Assembly (NCBI GenBank): GCA_023014335.1 | Contig: JAECYW010000002.1 | Span: forward strand, 2,108,001-2,172,000 | Direction: 5' to 3' | DNA: 64,000 nt | DNA from: Galerina marginata | Lineage: Eukaryota; Basidiomycota; Agaricomycetes; Agaricales; Galerinaceae | Part shown: positions 44,431 through 57,672 of the stretch, one piece after another | Numbering within the stretch: the stretch's first letter is position 1 | Layout: every line of letters begins with the position of its first letter | Program-made: the position numbers and the translations under genes | Notes under the pieces: model-generated | What the model saw: the letters and a program-made list of their open reading frames with translations, nothing else | Databases searched by the model: none | What the model was told of the DNA's origin: nothing

Positions 44431-47400
44431 TCACAAATCATCCACAAACATCGATCCCCCAGACTCCGAGTCATCTGACACAATCTCCACATATTTCTTC
44501 GCCCCTGCTTTGGCTGCCCGCCCAGGCGCCCGTGCAACTGCCACCATCTCATAGTCGCTCGACCCCTTCTTCGGCGACGCAGGCTTCATCTTCCTCGCTA
44601 GTTTCCCTGCCGGCCCCGCCTTTATCTTCTTCGCAGGCTTCGACGATGCGAGCTCATCTTCCGACTCCGAGTCCGTTGACCCCATGCTGCTCGGTATAAA
44701 ATTAGACTTGTCCCGTGCTCCCAATGCACTGCTCACCTCTTGCGCTTCGGTCGTACTGCCGCTTTGCCTTTACCTTTGCCTTTGGATGGGGCGGCGTCGC
44801 TCTCAGAATCAGAGTCGATGACCATTGGCTTCGATGCCGCCTTGCGTTTAGGCGGCGCTTGATCGCTGTCCGAACCGGCTATTGGCTTGGTGGCTTTCTC
44901 AACCACCTCTACATCCGAATCAGATTCAGAACCGACCCGTTTCTTGGCCGGTGCCTTTGGCTTCGATTTCGGGGGCTCGTCCTCTTCATCAGATTTAATG
45001 GCGACAGCGGGCTTCTTCGCCGTTGTCTTGGACTTGGGTTTCGGAGGAGGTGCAACCTCGTCGTCAGAGTCGTCCAGCTCAATGACCTTCTTTTGCTGAA
45101 CAGCAGCCTTGCGTTTCGGCGGTGCGTCCTCTTTCTTCGGCTTCACGTCTTCCTTTTCCTTCGAACCCGATGCTACCCTCTTCGTCTCCGCAGGTTTTCG
45201 TTTCGCCGCCGCGGTAGCCTTGATCGGCTTAAAATCGTCGTCATTGTCACTCCCATCCCTTGTACCGATCGATTTGCGAGTCCTGAGAACCGCCTGCTTT
45301 CGCTTCACCTTCTTGCCGTTCGCGCCCATGATCTTCTTCTCCTCAAACTCGATGCAGGATCTCTATAGTTTACAGGTTAGCATAATTAGCCCCCTCAGGG
45401 CGAAATGGGTTCCGACGTACCTCCCACTCTTTCACGAACGTGTCCAAGTCAGTATTCCACAAGTCCTTGGGCGACTTTTCAAGCAAAGCAAGCAGTTCAG
45501 CCTCCTTTTCCGCAGCTTGTTCTTTCAGGCGCTCAATCTAATGTCAAAAGATAAGGATAAAGTCAAACCCATCTAAAAAGCCCAAAAACTAACCTTCTCT
45601 TTCGTTAGACTCCAAATAGCCATTCCAAGGAGGTAGTCAAAGTCAGAGTCCGCTTCGTTTCCAGCTTCATTTCCATCAACTTCCTCCTCCTCCTCTTCCT
45701 CGTCGCCTTTGTTTTTTGCATTCTTAGGAAAAGGCCGGAACTTGTGCTTCCGCAAATCCGCGACGATATCTACTTTCTTGCGGTTCGAGACCACGAGCTC
45801 CTTGTTGACGATCATCTGGACGAATCGGGCTTGATTCATCAGCTTCTCGAATTGCGTCTGGATCTCGTTCGCCGCGAAATCCTAAAAAACATTGTTATAA
45901 TCATATTTTTCAACCACCTGACGTACTGACCTTGCGTTTCTGATAATACGCCAAGCGCATAGGGTAGAAATCCTCCAAGATCTCCTCAGGCGAATCGTAC
46001 TTCTTGATTTTGCCCTCAAAGTCAAAGCAAATCATGTTGCTCGTGTTAAGCTTGGACGTCAGCTTGAAGAACTCTAGCAAGCCTTGTTCTTCAGCTTTTT
46101 CCAGGTCCTTGGCGCTCATGGTGACAATGAAATGCACGTTCATGTTGTCATGATGTTCTTTGAAATCCTGCCAGATAACAATGTTAGGACTAAACTCACT
46201 GCACAAGTCAATAGTAGGATATACCTTGATGACACCCTCCTTGTCTTTCTCCTTATCACCGAGAATCATTGCTTCAAGTTCAGCCTTGTACGGCTGTGTC
46301 CACCTGTGGATAGGAAGCTCGGTGATTTCAACGGTAGTATCGTTCAGCTTTGTCACAACTCCGAAGACGTCATACTTGTGCTTGGCCACAGGTTTGATCT
46401 CTCCTTTGAAGCCACGCCACCAGGGAACCATAGGCACAAGTTCTTCGCCATTCATCAGCCTCCGAATATTGGCAACAATGTCTGTCGGATTGTAGCAAGG
46501 AATGTTGGTACTCCAACCTGTAAGATAAAGTGGGCTATCGTCAAATTATATATATCCTGGAGCTTACCTGTGCCGATACCCTCCGCGCCATTGATGAGGA
46601 CAAGAGGTACAATAGGCATGTAGAATTCGGGTTCGATCAGGGAATTGTCGTCTTTCTGCTGGTTTAGGAGAGGGTCATCGGAAGGGTTGAATATCACTCT
46701 CGCGAGTGGCATCGGTTCGGTGAAGATGTACCTGGCCGCGGCATGGTCCTTACCACCAGTGTCGCGTGTACCGAACTGACCCTTTGGCCTCAACAAGTTC
46801 AGATTATTGCTGCCCACAAATTCTTGCGCCAGATTGATGATAGTGGCGCCTAAACTGACTTCTCCGTGGTGGTATGCGGATTTCTCGGCGATGTAACCGC
46901 ACAATTGGAAGACCTACAAATTATCATGAATTACGCAATGAAATATCTCGCAAGGCATTCACGGCTTACCTTAGCCTCGGTTTTTAGTTTGCGTTTGAAC
47001 AGACCCCAGATAACCTTCCTTTGACCAGGTTTTAGTCCATCGGCCACAGACGGTATCGAACGAATGTTATCAGCCATAGAGAAAAGAATCAATTCCTTGT
47101 TGATAAAATCGGTGTATGGTATTTCATCCATGCGATGGTCCAAATAAGTTCCGGGTTTAAACTGACGAAGCCATTCTTTGCGGTCATCCGCTTTCTTCTT
47201 GCTAAACGCGAGGTCGATAAGGTCCCTTTCTCCTTCTTCCATTGGAGCGAATGGTATCATGTGCTTTTCCATGTGGTTGAAGTACTCGCGAGCGTCCGCA
47301 TCCTCACTGGTTCCTAAACCCTGTGCCAGAATGTAAAAATGAGGAAGAATGCAAAGAAAATAAATTGCGAACCTTGAAGTACTTGGATACCCACCTCTTT

Positions 47401-49804
47401 GCATCTGGCGTGTCCTCCAGCCATTGCTCGTACTCTGGGATAGTAAAGAAATCACGGCGTTGTTTTCCTTTGGTGACCTTGATTCGTTATGTTAACTGGA
47501 CGTCGCATCATAGCATAAACCAAAGCCACATACTCGAACGATGGGAGTGACAAACTCCACCAGGAATTCGGGTAGCTTCAAAAGTGATGGATAGAAATGA
47601 TCGAGAAAATTGATGAGGAGGCCCTTGATATGCGAACCATCGTGATCCTAAACGGAATGTGAGTATGGTTTAAAAAAGAATCACTGGACGAACCTGATCA
47701 GTCATAATCATAATCCTGCCGTATCGAAGGCTCGTAGTACTGGAATAATCCTTGTTATGCTGAAGGCCCATAATCTTTTTGATGTTCTGAATTTCCTCAT
47801 TTTTCATGATTTGATCGTGCTTCGCTTCGCGGACGTTGAGTAGCTTTCCGCGCAAAGGGAATACTCCAAAGTTATCTCGACCAACAACTCCAAGACCACC
47901 GACAGCCAGAGCCTTGGCGGAGTCACCCTCAGTGAGGATGAGAGTACAGTCCTTGGCATGCTTGGTGCCAGCATTATTAGCGTCGGAAAGTTTGGTTAAA
48001 CCAAGAAGCCTATGGCAAAATGAGAAGATTTCCTCATAAACCGAATCATTGAAAACTCGCCTCTCGCGCTTCGTGCCATCCGTCTTCTTGATTTGCTGAT
48101 CGGCTTTATATTTCGCCCAGTTTAGAACGTTATCCACAATCGACGACTTGAGAACTGAAAAACCTCTGTAACTCCGTATTTGGAAAAATGAGGTAGTCAT
48201 ACCTTTTTTCATGAAGTCCTCCGATAGAACTGGTTTGCTTCCGAATTTTGAAGCCGGCAGAGTAAGAGTTTCCTTCGTCTGACTGTCGAATGTTGGATTC
48301 ACAATCAGGGCATTGATAAAGATCCACATATGATTCTTGATCTGGGCAGGCTTGACGGTTGCAGCCTTGTTCTTCTTCGATATTGCGGTTACAAGATTTT
48401 TCGCAATCTGATCAGCAATGTAAGCTACATGCGTTCCTCCCTTGCTTGTCGAAATCGAGTTGGCAAACGAGACATGCTGAAAGGAGCCATCTGACACGGC
48501 GAAAGCAATTTCCCATCGGGAGCCAGCTTGGTCATGGATAACGGTAGGCTTTGGCTGTGCAGCTCCTCCAGAAGTCTCTGCTGCTTCAGCTTGTGCCGAA
48601 TTGATGTACATTTCAACATATTGTTTGAAATTCTTGATTTTCAACCGCTCGTCGTTGAGGAAAACTTTGATGTCCTTGACAACTCCAGCCATGTCGTAAA
48701 CACGCTTTCTTAGAAGGCTAGCAGTAGTCTTCGTCGATCTTGTCCATTCCGAAACGCTTCAAGTCCGGTTTGAATGTTATCCGGGTATACTCTTCGGACT
48801 TTGGATTCTTCGTGATCTTGGGTTTCCCGCACTTTCCCATATTATCCGTCCAGGTTTGCTTGTACTTCTGCTGCGTGTTCTTGTCTGCGGTCTCGACAGT
48901 AAACTCGTGAGAATAGATGTTCGCTAGTTTCGCGCCATAGCCGTTACGACCACCGGTGAGTTTCTTCTCGTCGTCGTCGTAGTTCGACGAAGAAAGCAGG
49001 TGGCCAAAAATCAATTCTGGCACGTATATCTTCTCTCGCTCATGAATCTCGATGGGGATCCCGCGACCGTTATTGAAAACGGATATTGTGCTTTCCTCTA
49101 CATCAATGGTAACCTTCAGTGTGTCCATATTCGAGTCGTTGATCTAAATACTCGGTCAGATAGTTCCCTTGCAGGGCGCATATGACACAGACCTTGTTAT
49201 CAGCAGCATTTACTAGAATTTCGTCTACGATCTTGAAGAACCCAGGCACGTATTTTACATCCCGATACACCATGCGCTTTGTTTCCGCGTCATACGTCCA
49301 CATTGTTTGTGTGATGGTTTCAACGCTTCCAATGTACGAATCCGGTCGTTTGAGGATATGTTCCAGTTGAGTGAGCTAAACCAATTCGTCAGACGAAATG
49401 ATCCATATAGCAGGGGAAACAGACCTTAGTATACGTCTCCGTGGCTGTCTTCTTCTTCTTCGGTTCAGATTTGCTGGTTGACGCGTTGGGCAGTTCATCG
49501 TCAGACGCGTCTTTGTCGACATCCATGGCGTTCTCGTCGGCATTGTCGTCATGATCGACGAGGACCTTCTTCAGGGTAGCCTTTGGTTTGGCCTTCACAG
49601 TGGATGGCTTCGGTTTTCCGGCAACTTTAGGTGCAGATTTTGGTTTAGGTGCAGCCTAGCAAAATACGGTTGAGCTAATAATGACATGGGAGATGTACCA
49701 AGCTTGCTACTCACTTTCTTAGCGACGGGTTCGTAGTCCTCAGACTCTGAACCAGACATAACATTGTCAAAATTCTGAAAATCTTCCCCTTCAGAGGAAC
49801 TCAT
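44431..49804 (-). CDS. TOP2: DNA topoisomerase II
   Basis: The essential type IIA enzyme that passes one duplex through another to untangle chromosomes. The ATG at 49804 begins MSSSEGEDFQNFDNVMSGSE, followed by an acidic and Lys-rich leader. The GHKL ATPase part shows KRPDSYIGSVETITQTMWTY, VDEILVNAADN, FNNGRGIPIEIHE and GGRNGYGAKLANIYSHEF. The TOPRIM part follows: TLILTEGDSAKALAVGGLGV, PLRGKLLNVREA and DHDGSHIKGLLINF. The breakage-rejoining part has NIRSIPSVADGLKPGQRKV, AYHHGEVSLGATIINLAQEF and AARYIFTEPMPLARVIF with the catalytic Tyr. The C-terminal about 300 residues are Lys/Glu/Ser-rich with many acidic Ser clusters likely phosphorylated by CK2. Around 12 introns; all joins keep frame. Confidence 0.96.
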
Positions 49805-50639
49805 TGCGGAAGGTGGACAAGGTGGTGCGAGTGGGATGTTCAAGAATCGGTGAACCCTGCCAGTGCCAATGCCACAAACGACGTGTGACTGCGACGCGTT
49901 GTGCTCTGGCACGTGCTTCCACTTCGTTACAGGAACGTGACTGATCGCGTCAAAATGTAGTCAGACCCCGTGAGTCCTACTCCGTCAGAGACTCTCAAGA
50001 GACTCTTGCCCGAAATACATATTGACAATACTGTTACTGTATTACTGTAGTAAGGCGAGGGTCATACAAAGTCGTGTACTATTAATCGCACATGCAAAAT
50101 GACTCTCAAATGACTTTGACTATTTTTCTTAGTACTGATCCCTTGGTTCAAGTTGTCCCAGGCCCTTGGCAGGGAACTGTAGTAAGGTACTTCCTGACTT
50201 CTATGTACCGACTAACTAAGTCTAAAAAGGTACAGTATTCCAGTTGTACGATGATAGTGAAAAGTCGCTCGCGCTGGAATCATGCTGTAGTCAGGACTTA
50301 GACATGCAAAATTGCAGACTGAAGCATACTATGTACATAACATTGTATTGACTAAAGTAAATCATTCTACTCGAGTACTCAATAGTGTGACTCGCTGCCA
50401 GTGCTAATCACCTGAATAGTAATACGGCCTGGTCAGTGACCACCTACTTCATATATCATATAGGCACACCACATATCGAAGTTTATCCTGGAGAGACGAA
50501 GCACCTACTGGAAACCACTGGCAGCGGAGGACGGTGATGCTTACTCTTGTGAAATTCAGCAGGCAAGTGTGACACTGTCTGTATTGGCAAACAAGGCTGA
50601 TAACGAAATTTGACTGTGGCTCCAATAAATGATAAATGT
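49805..50639. other. Intergenic region upstream of TOP2
   Basis: 835 bp between the TOP2 start and the GCN20 stop, both on the minus strand. The region 49920-50450 is AT-rich with short repeated words such as ACTGTAGTAAGG (near 50042 and 50176). It holds the TOP2 promoter. No coding region or RNA gene recognised. Confidence 0.4.
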
Positions 50640-53600
50640 CTACGGCTTGGCTTTGATGTTGCTGACGATGAGATTCTGAAAGGAAGGTGTTAATATTCGT
50701 GGCCACCCTGATTGACAATTAACATGCCTTGTAACTTTGTACATCTCCTTTGAAGTTTGTGACTGTTCCACTTCCACAGACCCAAAGCTGTCGAGATTTC
50801 AAAACAAAAGTTCATCGGTGCCAGAAACACCGCTTACCTGATTAGCCACTGTGGTGATAAATCTCTCGTCGTGAGATATTATAATCACACCCCCATTCCA
50901 TTTTTGCAACGCCAACATCAGCGCATCAAGACCCTACAACAGTGGAAATGAGCGAGGGCATAGAACTATGGGATGATTCACTCACCTCGATATCGAGGTG
51001 ATTGGTCGGCTGAGAGATTACATTAAGTTCACACTGGTATAACAAGAAAATATTTGCTGACCTCATCGAGAAGCAATATATGTGGTTTCTGAAGTGAAAG
51101 CAACGAAAACGCTACGCGTGATTTCTGCCCACCACTCAACGTTCCGATCAATTGAAGCCTGTCAATAAACATTGAAATTTCATCCAATACAAATTCAGGA
51201 ATGACCGCATACCCAGTCATGCCGCTAATCTGGAAGTTACCCAAATGCGATCGATATTCTTGTTCGCTTTTCCCAGGGAACCTTGAAGCAAGGAACTGTA
51301 CTGGGCTCATTGTAGGGTTCAAAGTATCAACATGATGTTGGGCAAAGTAGCCGCTGAAAAGGGTTTGGACTTTAGTCGTTGGACCGGAACATAAGATTGA
51401 GCCCACATTCTAAGACGTCCGTTACGGGTTACATGGCCAGATATTGGGTTCAACTCCCCAGTTAAAATTTTAATTCTGCGGAGCTGGTGTGAGTGTCATC
51501 AAATACCAAAAAGGACGTTTCGCACAGGGTTGATTTTCCGGCGCCATTGGCGCCAACCATAGCAATTCTGGACTCAAGACCAACATCGAAATTGACATCC
51601 TTCAAAATGATTTTATCGGTTGAGTAACCAAATGTCACATCGTTCATTTGTAAGAGGGGCGGTGATATTTTGTCAGTCTCAGGAAACCTATTTTCAAAAT
51701 CAAAAGTTATGAATAATCAGCACTTATATGCACGGACTTAAATTGTTCAGTTTCTTCTTGTTCTGGAGGTTGAAGATCTGGCAACTGCCAAAGAAAATTA
51801 GTTTTTGGAATAAGTGTCAAACACCCTCGCTACCTTTTCAAGAATTTTAATCTTCATTTGTGCTTGCGCGGCTACGAAAGAAAATATTAGAATTGTACAA
51901 GCCCTCTAAATGTAACCACACCTCGATTTGCGTTGTACCTCCATCGATCGATGAAAGCTTGGAGATGTTTTCGATATTCCATTTGAGTTTCGTACTCTTT
52001 TTTGAGATTTTTGTCCCGGTCAGATTTAGTAGAATAAAACTGGGTGAAATTTCTATTAACCGATGTCAGTTCATGACCTTAATAATAATAAAGTGTTCAG
52101 GACACACCCTTTGTAATAGTCGAGTCGACCGGAATGCTGATGAACGATGTCCGTGGCCACGGCATCCCTGGAAACTATCAAGAACACGAACTTCAACGAG
52201 GATCAAGCGAAATCCTTACAAAAATGCACGGTCATGAGACCTATTTGATATGTAAGAGTTCGAAGAACTGGACCTGTTGTACACTGTACTCACACAACGA
52301 GAAGCGTCCCGGGCCAGGTTTGTAGATAATCCTCGAGCCAGGCCAGAGCATTCAGATCGACTATTACGGCCAGGTCAAATTTAACGATGACAAAGGTCGG
52401 AATAATACCTACTGTGATTTGAAGGTTCGTCCAGAAGTAGAAGGGCAGGCTGTGACGACGAAAGGTTGTGAGTCCTTAATGTCAGTTTCACCTCGGGGAA
52501 CCCACTTTAACAAATAGAGCGCGAGCCAGGGCAAGACGCATCCTGATAACTATTAGATAATTTCTTCAACTTTGAGGAATTAAGCCTACCTCCACCCTCC
52601 ACTGAAGGATCTGGTAGGCCTCTGCTGATCTGCTTCGTCAAATCCAAGACCTGAAAACGGGATTAAACCCAGTATACATGAAGTTACCATATCCTACCGG
52701 CAAGAAGTGCTGCGGCGCGAGCCGGCCCACTTGCAGCGTCCATGTCAGAGAGTCTTGCGTGGACTTCAGCCAATCTGGAAGAAAGCTCTTCTCTGGCGTC
52801 TTCGAATCGTTTATCATCACCTTCTGTCTCTAGTTCAGTCAATTTTGAGTCCAGTAAGGTTTGCTCCTTCATTAAATGATCACGCCAGACATCAGCTTTC
52901 AGGACAGAGTCAATGGCCAATGTGTCATCTCCAATAATCTGGACTGTATTGTTACTCCATGGGCTCTAGGGACGAAAACAAACACACCTCTTGTTCTACG
53001 AATAGAATTGTAATGTGAGCGGGAACAGGAACCTCGCGCATTGAAATTTGTCTAAGAAGGGTGGATTTCCCGACACCTATGAACAGAGTTACTGAAGAAA
53101 ATGGTATAGGAGCAGAAAACGTACCATTGCGTCCAATTAAACCGTAACGACGACCGTGTGCTAGTGTGAGTGTTGCTCCAGACCTGAATACAGATGGAAA
53201 ATGTCAGTAGTAGGATCAAGAGGAATTTGTAGCGGATAACCAACAAGATACGATTCGACCCAAAATTGACATCGATGGAAGGGAGATGGATATCTTTGCT
53301 CTTGTTCTTGGACCCCGCGCTCGCTTCCAAAGGATTTATCTGCAAGATCGAAGCCATCAGTATCGTGGTTTCTTCGAATGAGTCTAATGTTTGCCTTCAT
53401 AAACATCTCCTCGTATGTTTGCTAACAACAGTCCGTGTCATGAGAAAGGAGTTGAAATCTGATGCCTAAGAGAACGTGCCTGTTTCCTGTGAGCATCAAG
53501 TAACTTGGATCCTTCATAGAGATCCCTTCGAGAACGTTTTTCGATCTTTGCCTGGTGGACATATAAACAATACCCGAGTTAGCCCTTTGAAGCGAACTTA

Positions 53601-54058
53601 CCTTAAGTTTGGCCTCTTGTTTTTCAAGTTTCTTGACATCAACCCTCGATGCCCTTTAGAAGAAAGTGGTAAAATCTATCAATCATGCTGGATGAGACGA
53701 CACACTTTCCCTTATTTATGGATTCCAAGTCCACCCCTTCAGACAACGCGATGGTGTTGGAAAGATGGGATTTGCTCATATCCATGACTTTGTCCAGTTT
53801 TTGTAACTTTGGCTGAGATTTATTCTTCAACCGAGCGCTCAACTGCTCCTCGAGGATATCCCCGAGTCGTAGCATAAGTTTTTCGAGAACATCGTCGCGA
53901 TTCCCAGCCACGGAGTGGAGGATATCATGAGCGATGTGAAGAACATCTTCTTCCTCACCGGCATCATCCACCAGGTAGCCAGCAAGGTATTGAACAATGA
54001 CTTCTTCTGTCCCAGGAAAGGATGATCGTATTTCCTCTGCGATGTCTTCAGAAGACAT
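50640..54058 (-). CDS. GCN20: ABCF ATPase of Gcn20/ABCF3 type
   Basis: A soluble, twin-cassette ABC protein without membrane spans. In yeast Gcn20 binds Gcn1 on ribosomes and helps Gcn2 sense uncharged tRNA. The Gcn20-type N-terminus reads EEIRSSFPGTEEVIVQYLAG and continues about 190 residues. Cassette 1 follows: GRRYGLIGRNG-VGKSTLLRQISM (Walker A), SFSGGWRMRLALARALF (signature) and LLLLDEPSNHLDLNALAWLE (Walker B). The linker is FTQFYSTKSDRDKNLKKEYE. Cassette 2 shows SRIAMVGANGAGKSTL, LIGTLSGGQKSRVAFSLLSL and HILLLDEPTNHLDIEGLDAL. The C-terminal end is NLIVSNIKAKP at 50640. About 15 introns. Upstream in-frame ATGs lie before 54058, but MSSEDIAEEIRSSFPG is the family start. Confidence 0.92.
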
Positions 54059-54396
54059 GTTGGGTGATATCGAACTTTGAATTTGAAGACAGACAGAATG
54101 CAACAATCTAAGTATGTATGTAGCCATTTTACTTTGACTCCTTTGATCGGCCCGCGTCGCCGAATTGCGCCTCCTTATGGTGTGAATGAACCCTCGCCGG
54201 TCGGCTATCCCTGGTACAAAGTTAGTCATTTCCCCAACGTCTACAGCTATTTAGTATGAAGTTACTATGAAGAAGTTACGATCGAATTGTACTTCCAACT
54301 CTGGCTGACGACATGCGAACTAAATGCTACACTGGCGGTGATACACAATAAATGAAAGACGAGATCTAAAGAACGAATGTGCTAATCAAATGCTTC
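54059..54396. other. Intergenic region
   Basis: Promoter of the GCN20-type gene. No gene or repeat recognised. Confidence 0.35.
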
Positions 54397-55641
54397 TCAT
54401 TGTCCCCCACGTCCCTTGCCGCCCTTGCCGCCCTTGCCGCCTTTGCCACCCTTACCGCCCTTTAAATAAAACATGAGTTGGAGCGTCGTTTTAAGCACCC
54501 ACAAGACTCACCTTTCCACCCTTAGTTGCAGCCGTCGATGCAGCTCCGGCGGCTGAGGTAGTAGAAGCAGCAGCGCCTCCACCAGCTTTTCCGCCGTTGT
54601 TATTGGCTTTGCCATTCGCCGATGCGGTGAACTAAAATACTCAACATCAGCGACAACTACAATACATCGTACCGAAGGAGTCTCACGTAAACACAGTCAT
54701 CGAGTGATCCGTGTTGAGCAACGGGCACGATGGCGGGCTGATGATTTGCTGCAGCATTGATCGAACATAAACGATAAGCACCAGCAGGAAGGCCGGCTGC
54801 AACGTCCGCCGTCAAAACGCCACCCTGAGCTGCAGCATTTAGACCCTAATAACGTGTTATATCGACGATGTTTTAAATGAGTTAAATGAAAGAATACCTT
54901 GAAGAATGCAAAGTTCTTGGGATTGGTGGGCGTTGTCTGGTCAAGGGCCTGTAACTGCTCGACGACAACATGCGAATGGCCAATGATGGTTCCACCACTA
55001 TTCAACTGCTGAGGAGCAGCGAAATAGTTTTGTTGGGCGTTAACGAAGTGACCAGTATCGATGTTCTGGATGGCCATGCTGATCGTGAAGGCTTGGTTTG
55101 GCTGGATAGTGTCTCCGTTCTTTGGGTTGGTGAATTTTGACGAAGGCATCTTGTCCACTGAAGGGATGGCACCTATGGGGGCGGGGTTACACGAGCCAGA
55201 CTGTATTTGCTGCCCATTGGTGATAGGCAAGTTGGGGACAGTTAGGCAGAAGTTGATAAAATTATTCGTTGAAGTCAAGGAGGCAACCTGGCCTATACAG
55301 GGAGCAAGCACCTAAGTAATGAGACTCGAGGTAGGGTGCGGCCACTGACCTGCAGTGGGAACGTCTTGTCCATTGTTTGCGAATCCAGTGGCGACAACTT
55401 TCGGATCCAAAGCTGGAAAAAAGATCAGAGACAGACTCAAACATCGTAAATTGGGTGGCTAACTAAGGGACTTCTGTGGATCTCCATTGTTGGCGTTCTT
55501 GCCACCGCCGTTCTTGGCAGCACCAGCGCTGTTCTTGTTGTTCTTATTGTTCTTGTTTTGACGAGGAACGACGCCCGCAGACACTTGCGTAAGTGCTGGC
55601 AGAATAATGAGAACAGTCGAAATTGCAGTTGAAAACCTCAT
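54397..55641 (-). CDS. Secreted protein of unknown function with Gly-Lys tail
   Basis: A signal peptide opens the protein (MRFSTAISTVLIILPALTQV, then SAG and a dibasic-like VVPRQ), followed by Asn/Lys repeats (NKNNKNNKN) and Gly/Ala-rich sequence. The globular part contains NFINFCLTVPNLPITNGQQI, SVDKMPSSKFTNPKNGDTIQ, AFTISMAIQNIDTGHFVNAQ, GGTIIGHSHVVVEQLQALDQ, GLPAGAYRLCSINAAANHQP and IVPVAQHGSLDDCVY. I recognise this block as common among secreted proteins of mushroom-forming fungi, sometimes mislabelled as a ribosomal protein; no function is established to my knowledge. The C-terminal tail consists of GGK/GGKG copies (about 54460-54412). Introns fall at about 55456-55412, 55330-55290, 54900-54850, 54690-54635 and 54512-54463. 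An extracellular or cell-wall role is inferred from the signal peptide. Confidence 0.75.
54412..54460 (-). repeat. GGK/GGKG coding repeat
   Basis: On the minus strand a short GGCGGCAAG-type unit is repeated about five times within the last exon of the secreted-protein gene, giving GGKGGKGGKGGKG. Such runs expand and contract easily. Confidence 0.7.
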
Positions 55642-57672
55642 GTCGGATGATCAGAAAAAACTTCACGGAAGTCGAAAAATGAGTAGATTGGCTGCAAGAA
55701 CGAATTAAAAGTGGCTAGGAGTGAACAAATGAGGATAGGTACTCAAGGACAAAACAGCATTACTCACAACGAAAATCCAAGCAGCGCGGCTGCAAGAATC
55801 AAGACGAGCGGTAGAGTGAGGAGAGAAAAATAAAAGGCCCTGCTTGGCTTTCCTTGGGTTCATATTCCTTTTGTATCCTGCAAGATCGTTACTGAGCTGT
55901 TTCCAAGGAAACCATTGACGAATTGAGTGCAAGAGGCGGCCGGTCGCCAGATTGGGGTGGAGGATGGAGCCAACATCCGACCCGCCTTCGAAACGCTCGG
56001 GCCCAAAACCAGGGAAATTGGAAAAAATATAACCTCCAGCAGATTCGGTGATGGTAGATCTGATCCAAACCTGTGTTGCGTTTGATCGTCCAATTGGAGA
56101 GCCAGAGGAAGGATCGAGATAGTCGTCTTGGCATATGCCAAGCATGCGTCAATTACCGAATAAAGGGATGACTTCGTCATCATGGCCTTGCTGTGTGTGA
56201 TAATTTGGTAGTGATGTTTGAATTTATACTCACAGCATTCCTCATGGGTGGTTCACATTGCAGTAACGAAGAGAAAGATATAATATTATGTAAAGTTATC
56301 AGCAAGAACTCCTTGTTTTTACGCCACTCGTCGCCAACCTGCGGTTGGCTCCTCGCGGCGTTGACGAAGAGTTACTACTATATGTAAAGCTTTTTGTTAA
56401 TTCCAAATGTGAAGAATTTAAACTAGGGGTGTCCACTGTACTGTAACAGCATACAGCCATTAAATTACGGTACCCTACAGCAAAGCGACAGAACTGCCTA
56501 CGTAGCCATATAGCAATACACAAAAAAGGTGCTTGGTCCTGGTAAGGCTCGGGAGCGCGTCGAGCAGGTGCACGGTCTTCCGCTGCGATCACAAGTCTGT
56601 ACATATGAGGCACTACTACAACAAGGAGGGGGGGGAGCGCAGAAAAACGGCCGAATACCGTGACAGTGTGCGGCACATGCATCCAACAAAGTCGGCTTCC
56701 GAGTGTAAAAAACGATAAACCATTTCAGACAAGGATGATGCACAACTCTGGCGGTTATGATTTGACTTGAGACGCGCTCCTAAGACGGTGACTGAAGGAG
56801 GTTGGGAAGGCAAAACAAAAGCCTCGAAGGCCTTGAATTTGGTTAAGCTTGACTCAAGGACAAGGGCTTTGAAACTAAATAAACAAGTTGCAGAAAACTT
56901 TGCGAAAGGTCAAGGTCAACCTTTTATTTGGTTGGGCTTGACAAGGACCTAAAGCCAAACATTGAACAAACAAGTTGCAGAAAACTTTGCGACATGTCCA
57001 GGTCGTCCTTTTATTTGGTTGGGCTTGACCCAAGCGGCGCTGACAAAGCTGATGCAGAGAAGTCCCTTCCTTATATGGTGAATTTCGAACCGGGGGAACC
57101 TTCCTGTTTCACAGCAAGGCCACTCGGAAGCATCTGTATGTGCAGAATTTCTTCTACATAGGAACATGTATGTAGTGGATGAGTGTAGTTTGTCCTAGCT
57201 TAATGCTATTGAAGCCGCCTGGAGTTTGGAGACAGATGGGGGGAACACGTCGATCGATCCTTGCTAAGTTATGTCAAAACATTTGCTATTCGCCCAACTT
57301 GGAACAAAGCCTTCGTCGAGTTGATGAATAAGTGTCCTGCGAGGATCCTGTTGACTGGTCGGTGGATACAATGATTGTAACACTTGAAATTATGTGGCGA
57401 CGGAATTCACCTTTTCTCTTGCAGCGCGGAAAGAATTCTCCTCGAGGTCTACTCGAGAGTCAAGATGCTGGCTGGGTTACAAGACCCGTCAGTATGGCAC
57501 ATCGTCAAGTCGGCGATAGATGTCCATATGTAATCGCTCCGTGAAACGTAGGCTCTTGAAACAGAGAAATGGAAAGCAAGAGATATCTAGTGTTTGAAAG
57601 CTATTTATAACAAGTTACTCAATTTGGAGTGGGACACTCAGTCACGCTGAACGAATTTCCAGGCGATTTTCT
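55642..57672. other. Gene-poor stretch of 2 kb
   Basis: No convincing gene. The minus strand holds an open frame of 146 codons at 56145-55705 (MLGICQDDYLDPSSGSPIGR) and an overlapping 107-codon frame at 56183-55860. Neither resembles a family I know, and neither joins to neighbours. The part 56800-57050 contains a 62-bp direct repeat. The rest is without features I can support. Confidence 0.35.
56881..57029. repeat. Two copies of a 62-bp direct repeat
   Basis: Copy 1 is 56881-56942 and copy 2 is 56968-57029; by my count 57 of 62 bases match, with a spacing of 87 bp. Both start AAACAAGTTGCAGAAAACTT and end GGTTGGGCTTGAC. A degenerate partial copy, GGTTAAGCTTGACTCAAGGA, lies upstream at about 56840-56860. 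It does not encode a repeated peptide in a recognised gene. Confidence 0.8.

Noticed and set aside
44715..45368. A 217-codon plus-strand open frame opposite the TOP2 tail
   Set aside because: It is the complement of a Lys/Glu/Ser-rich coding region, and its composition (Arg/Leu/Phe-rich) is that of a shadow.
49920..50450. Possible transposon remnant upstream of TOP2
   Set aside because: Only short repeated words; no terminal inverted repeats, target duplication or transposase fragment visible.
55705..56183. Two overlapping minus-strand frames of 146 and 107 codons as genes
   Set aside because: They overlap each other, resemble no family and show no supporting splice structure; mentioned only in the regional entry.
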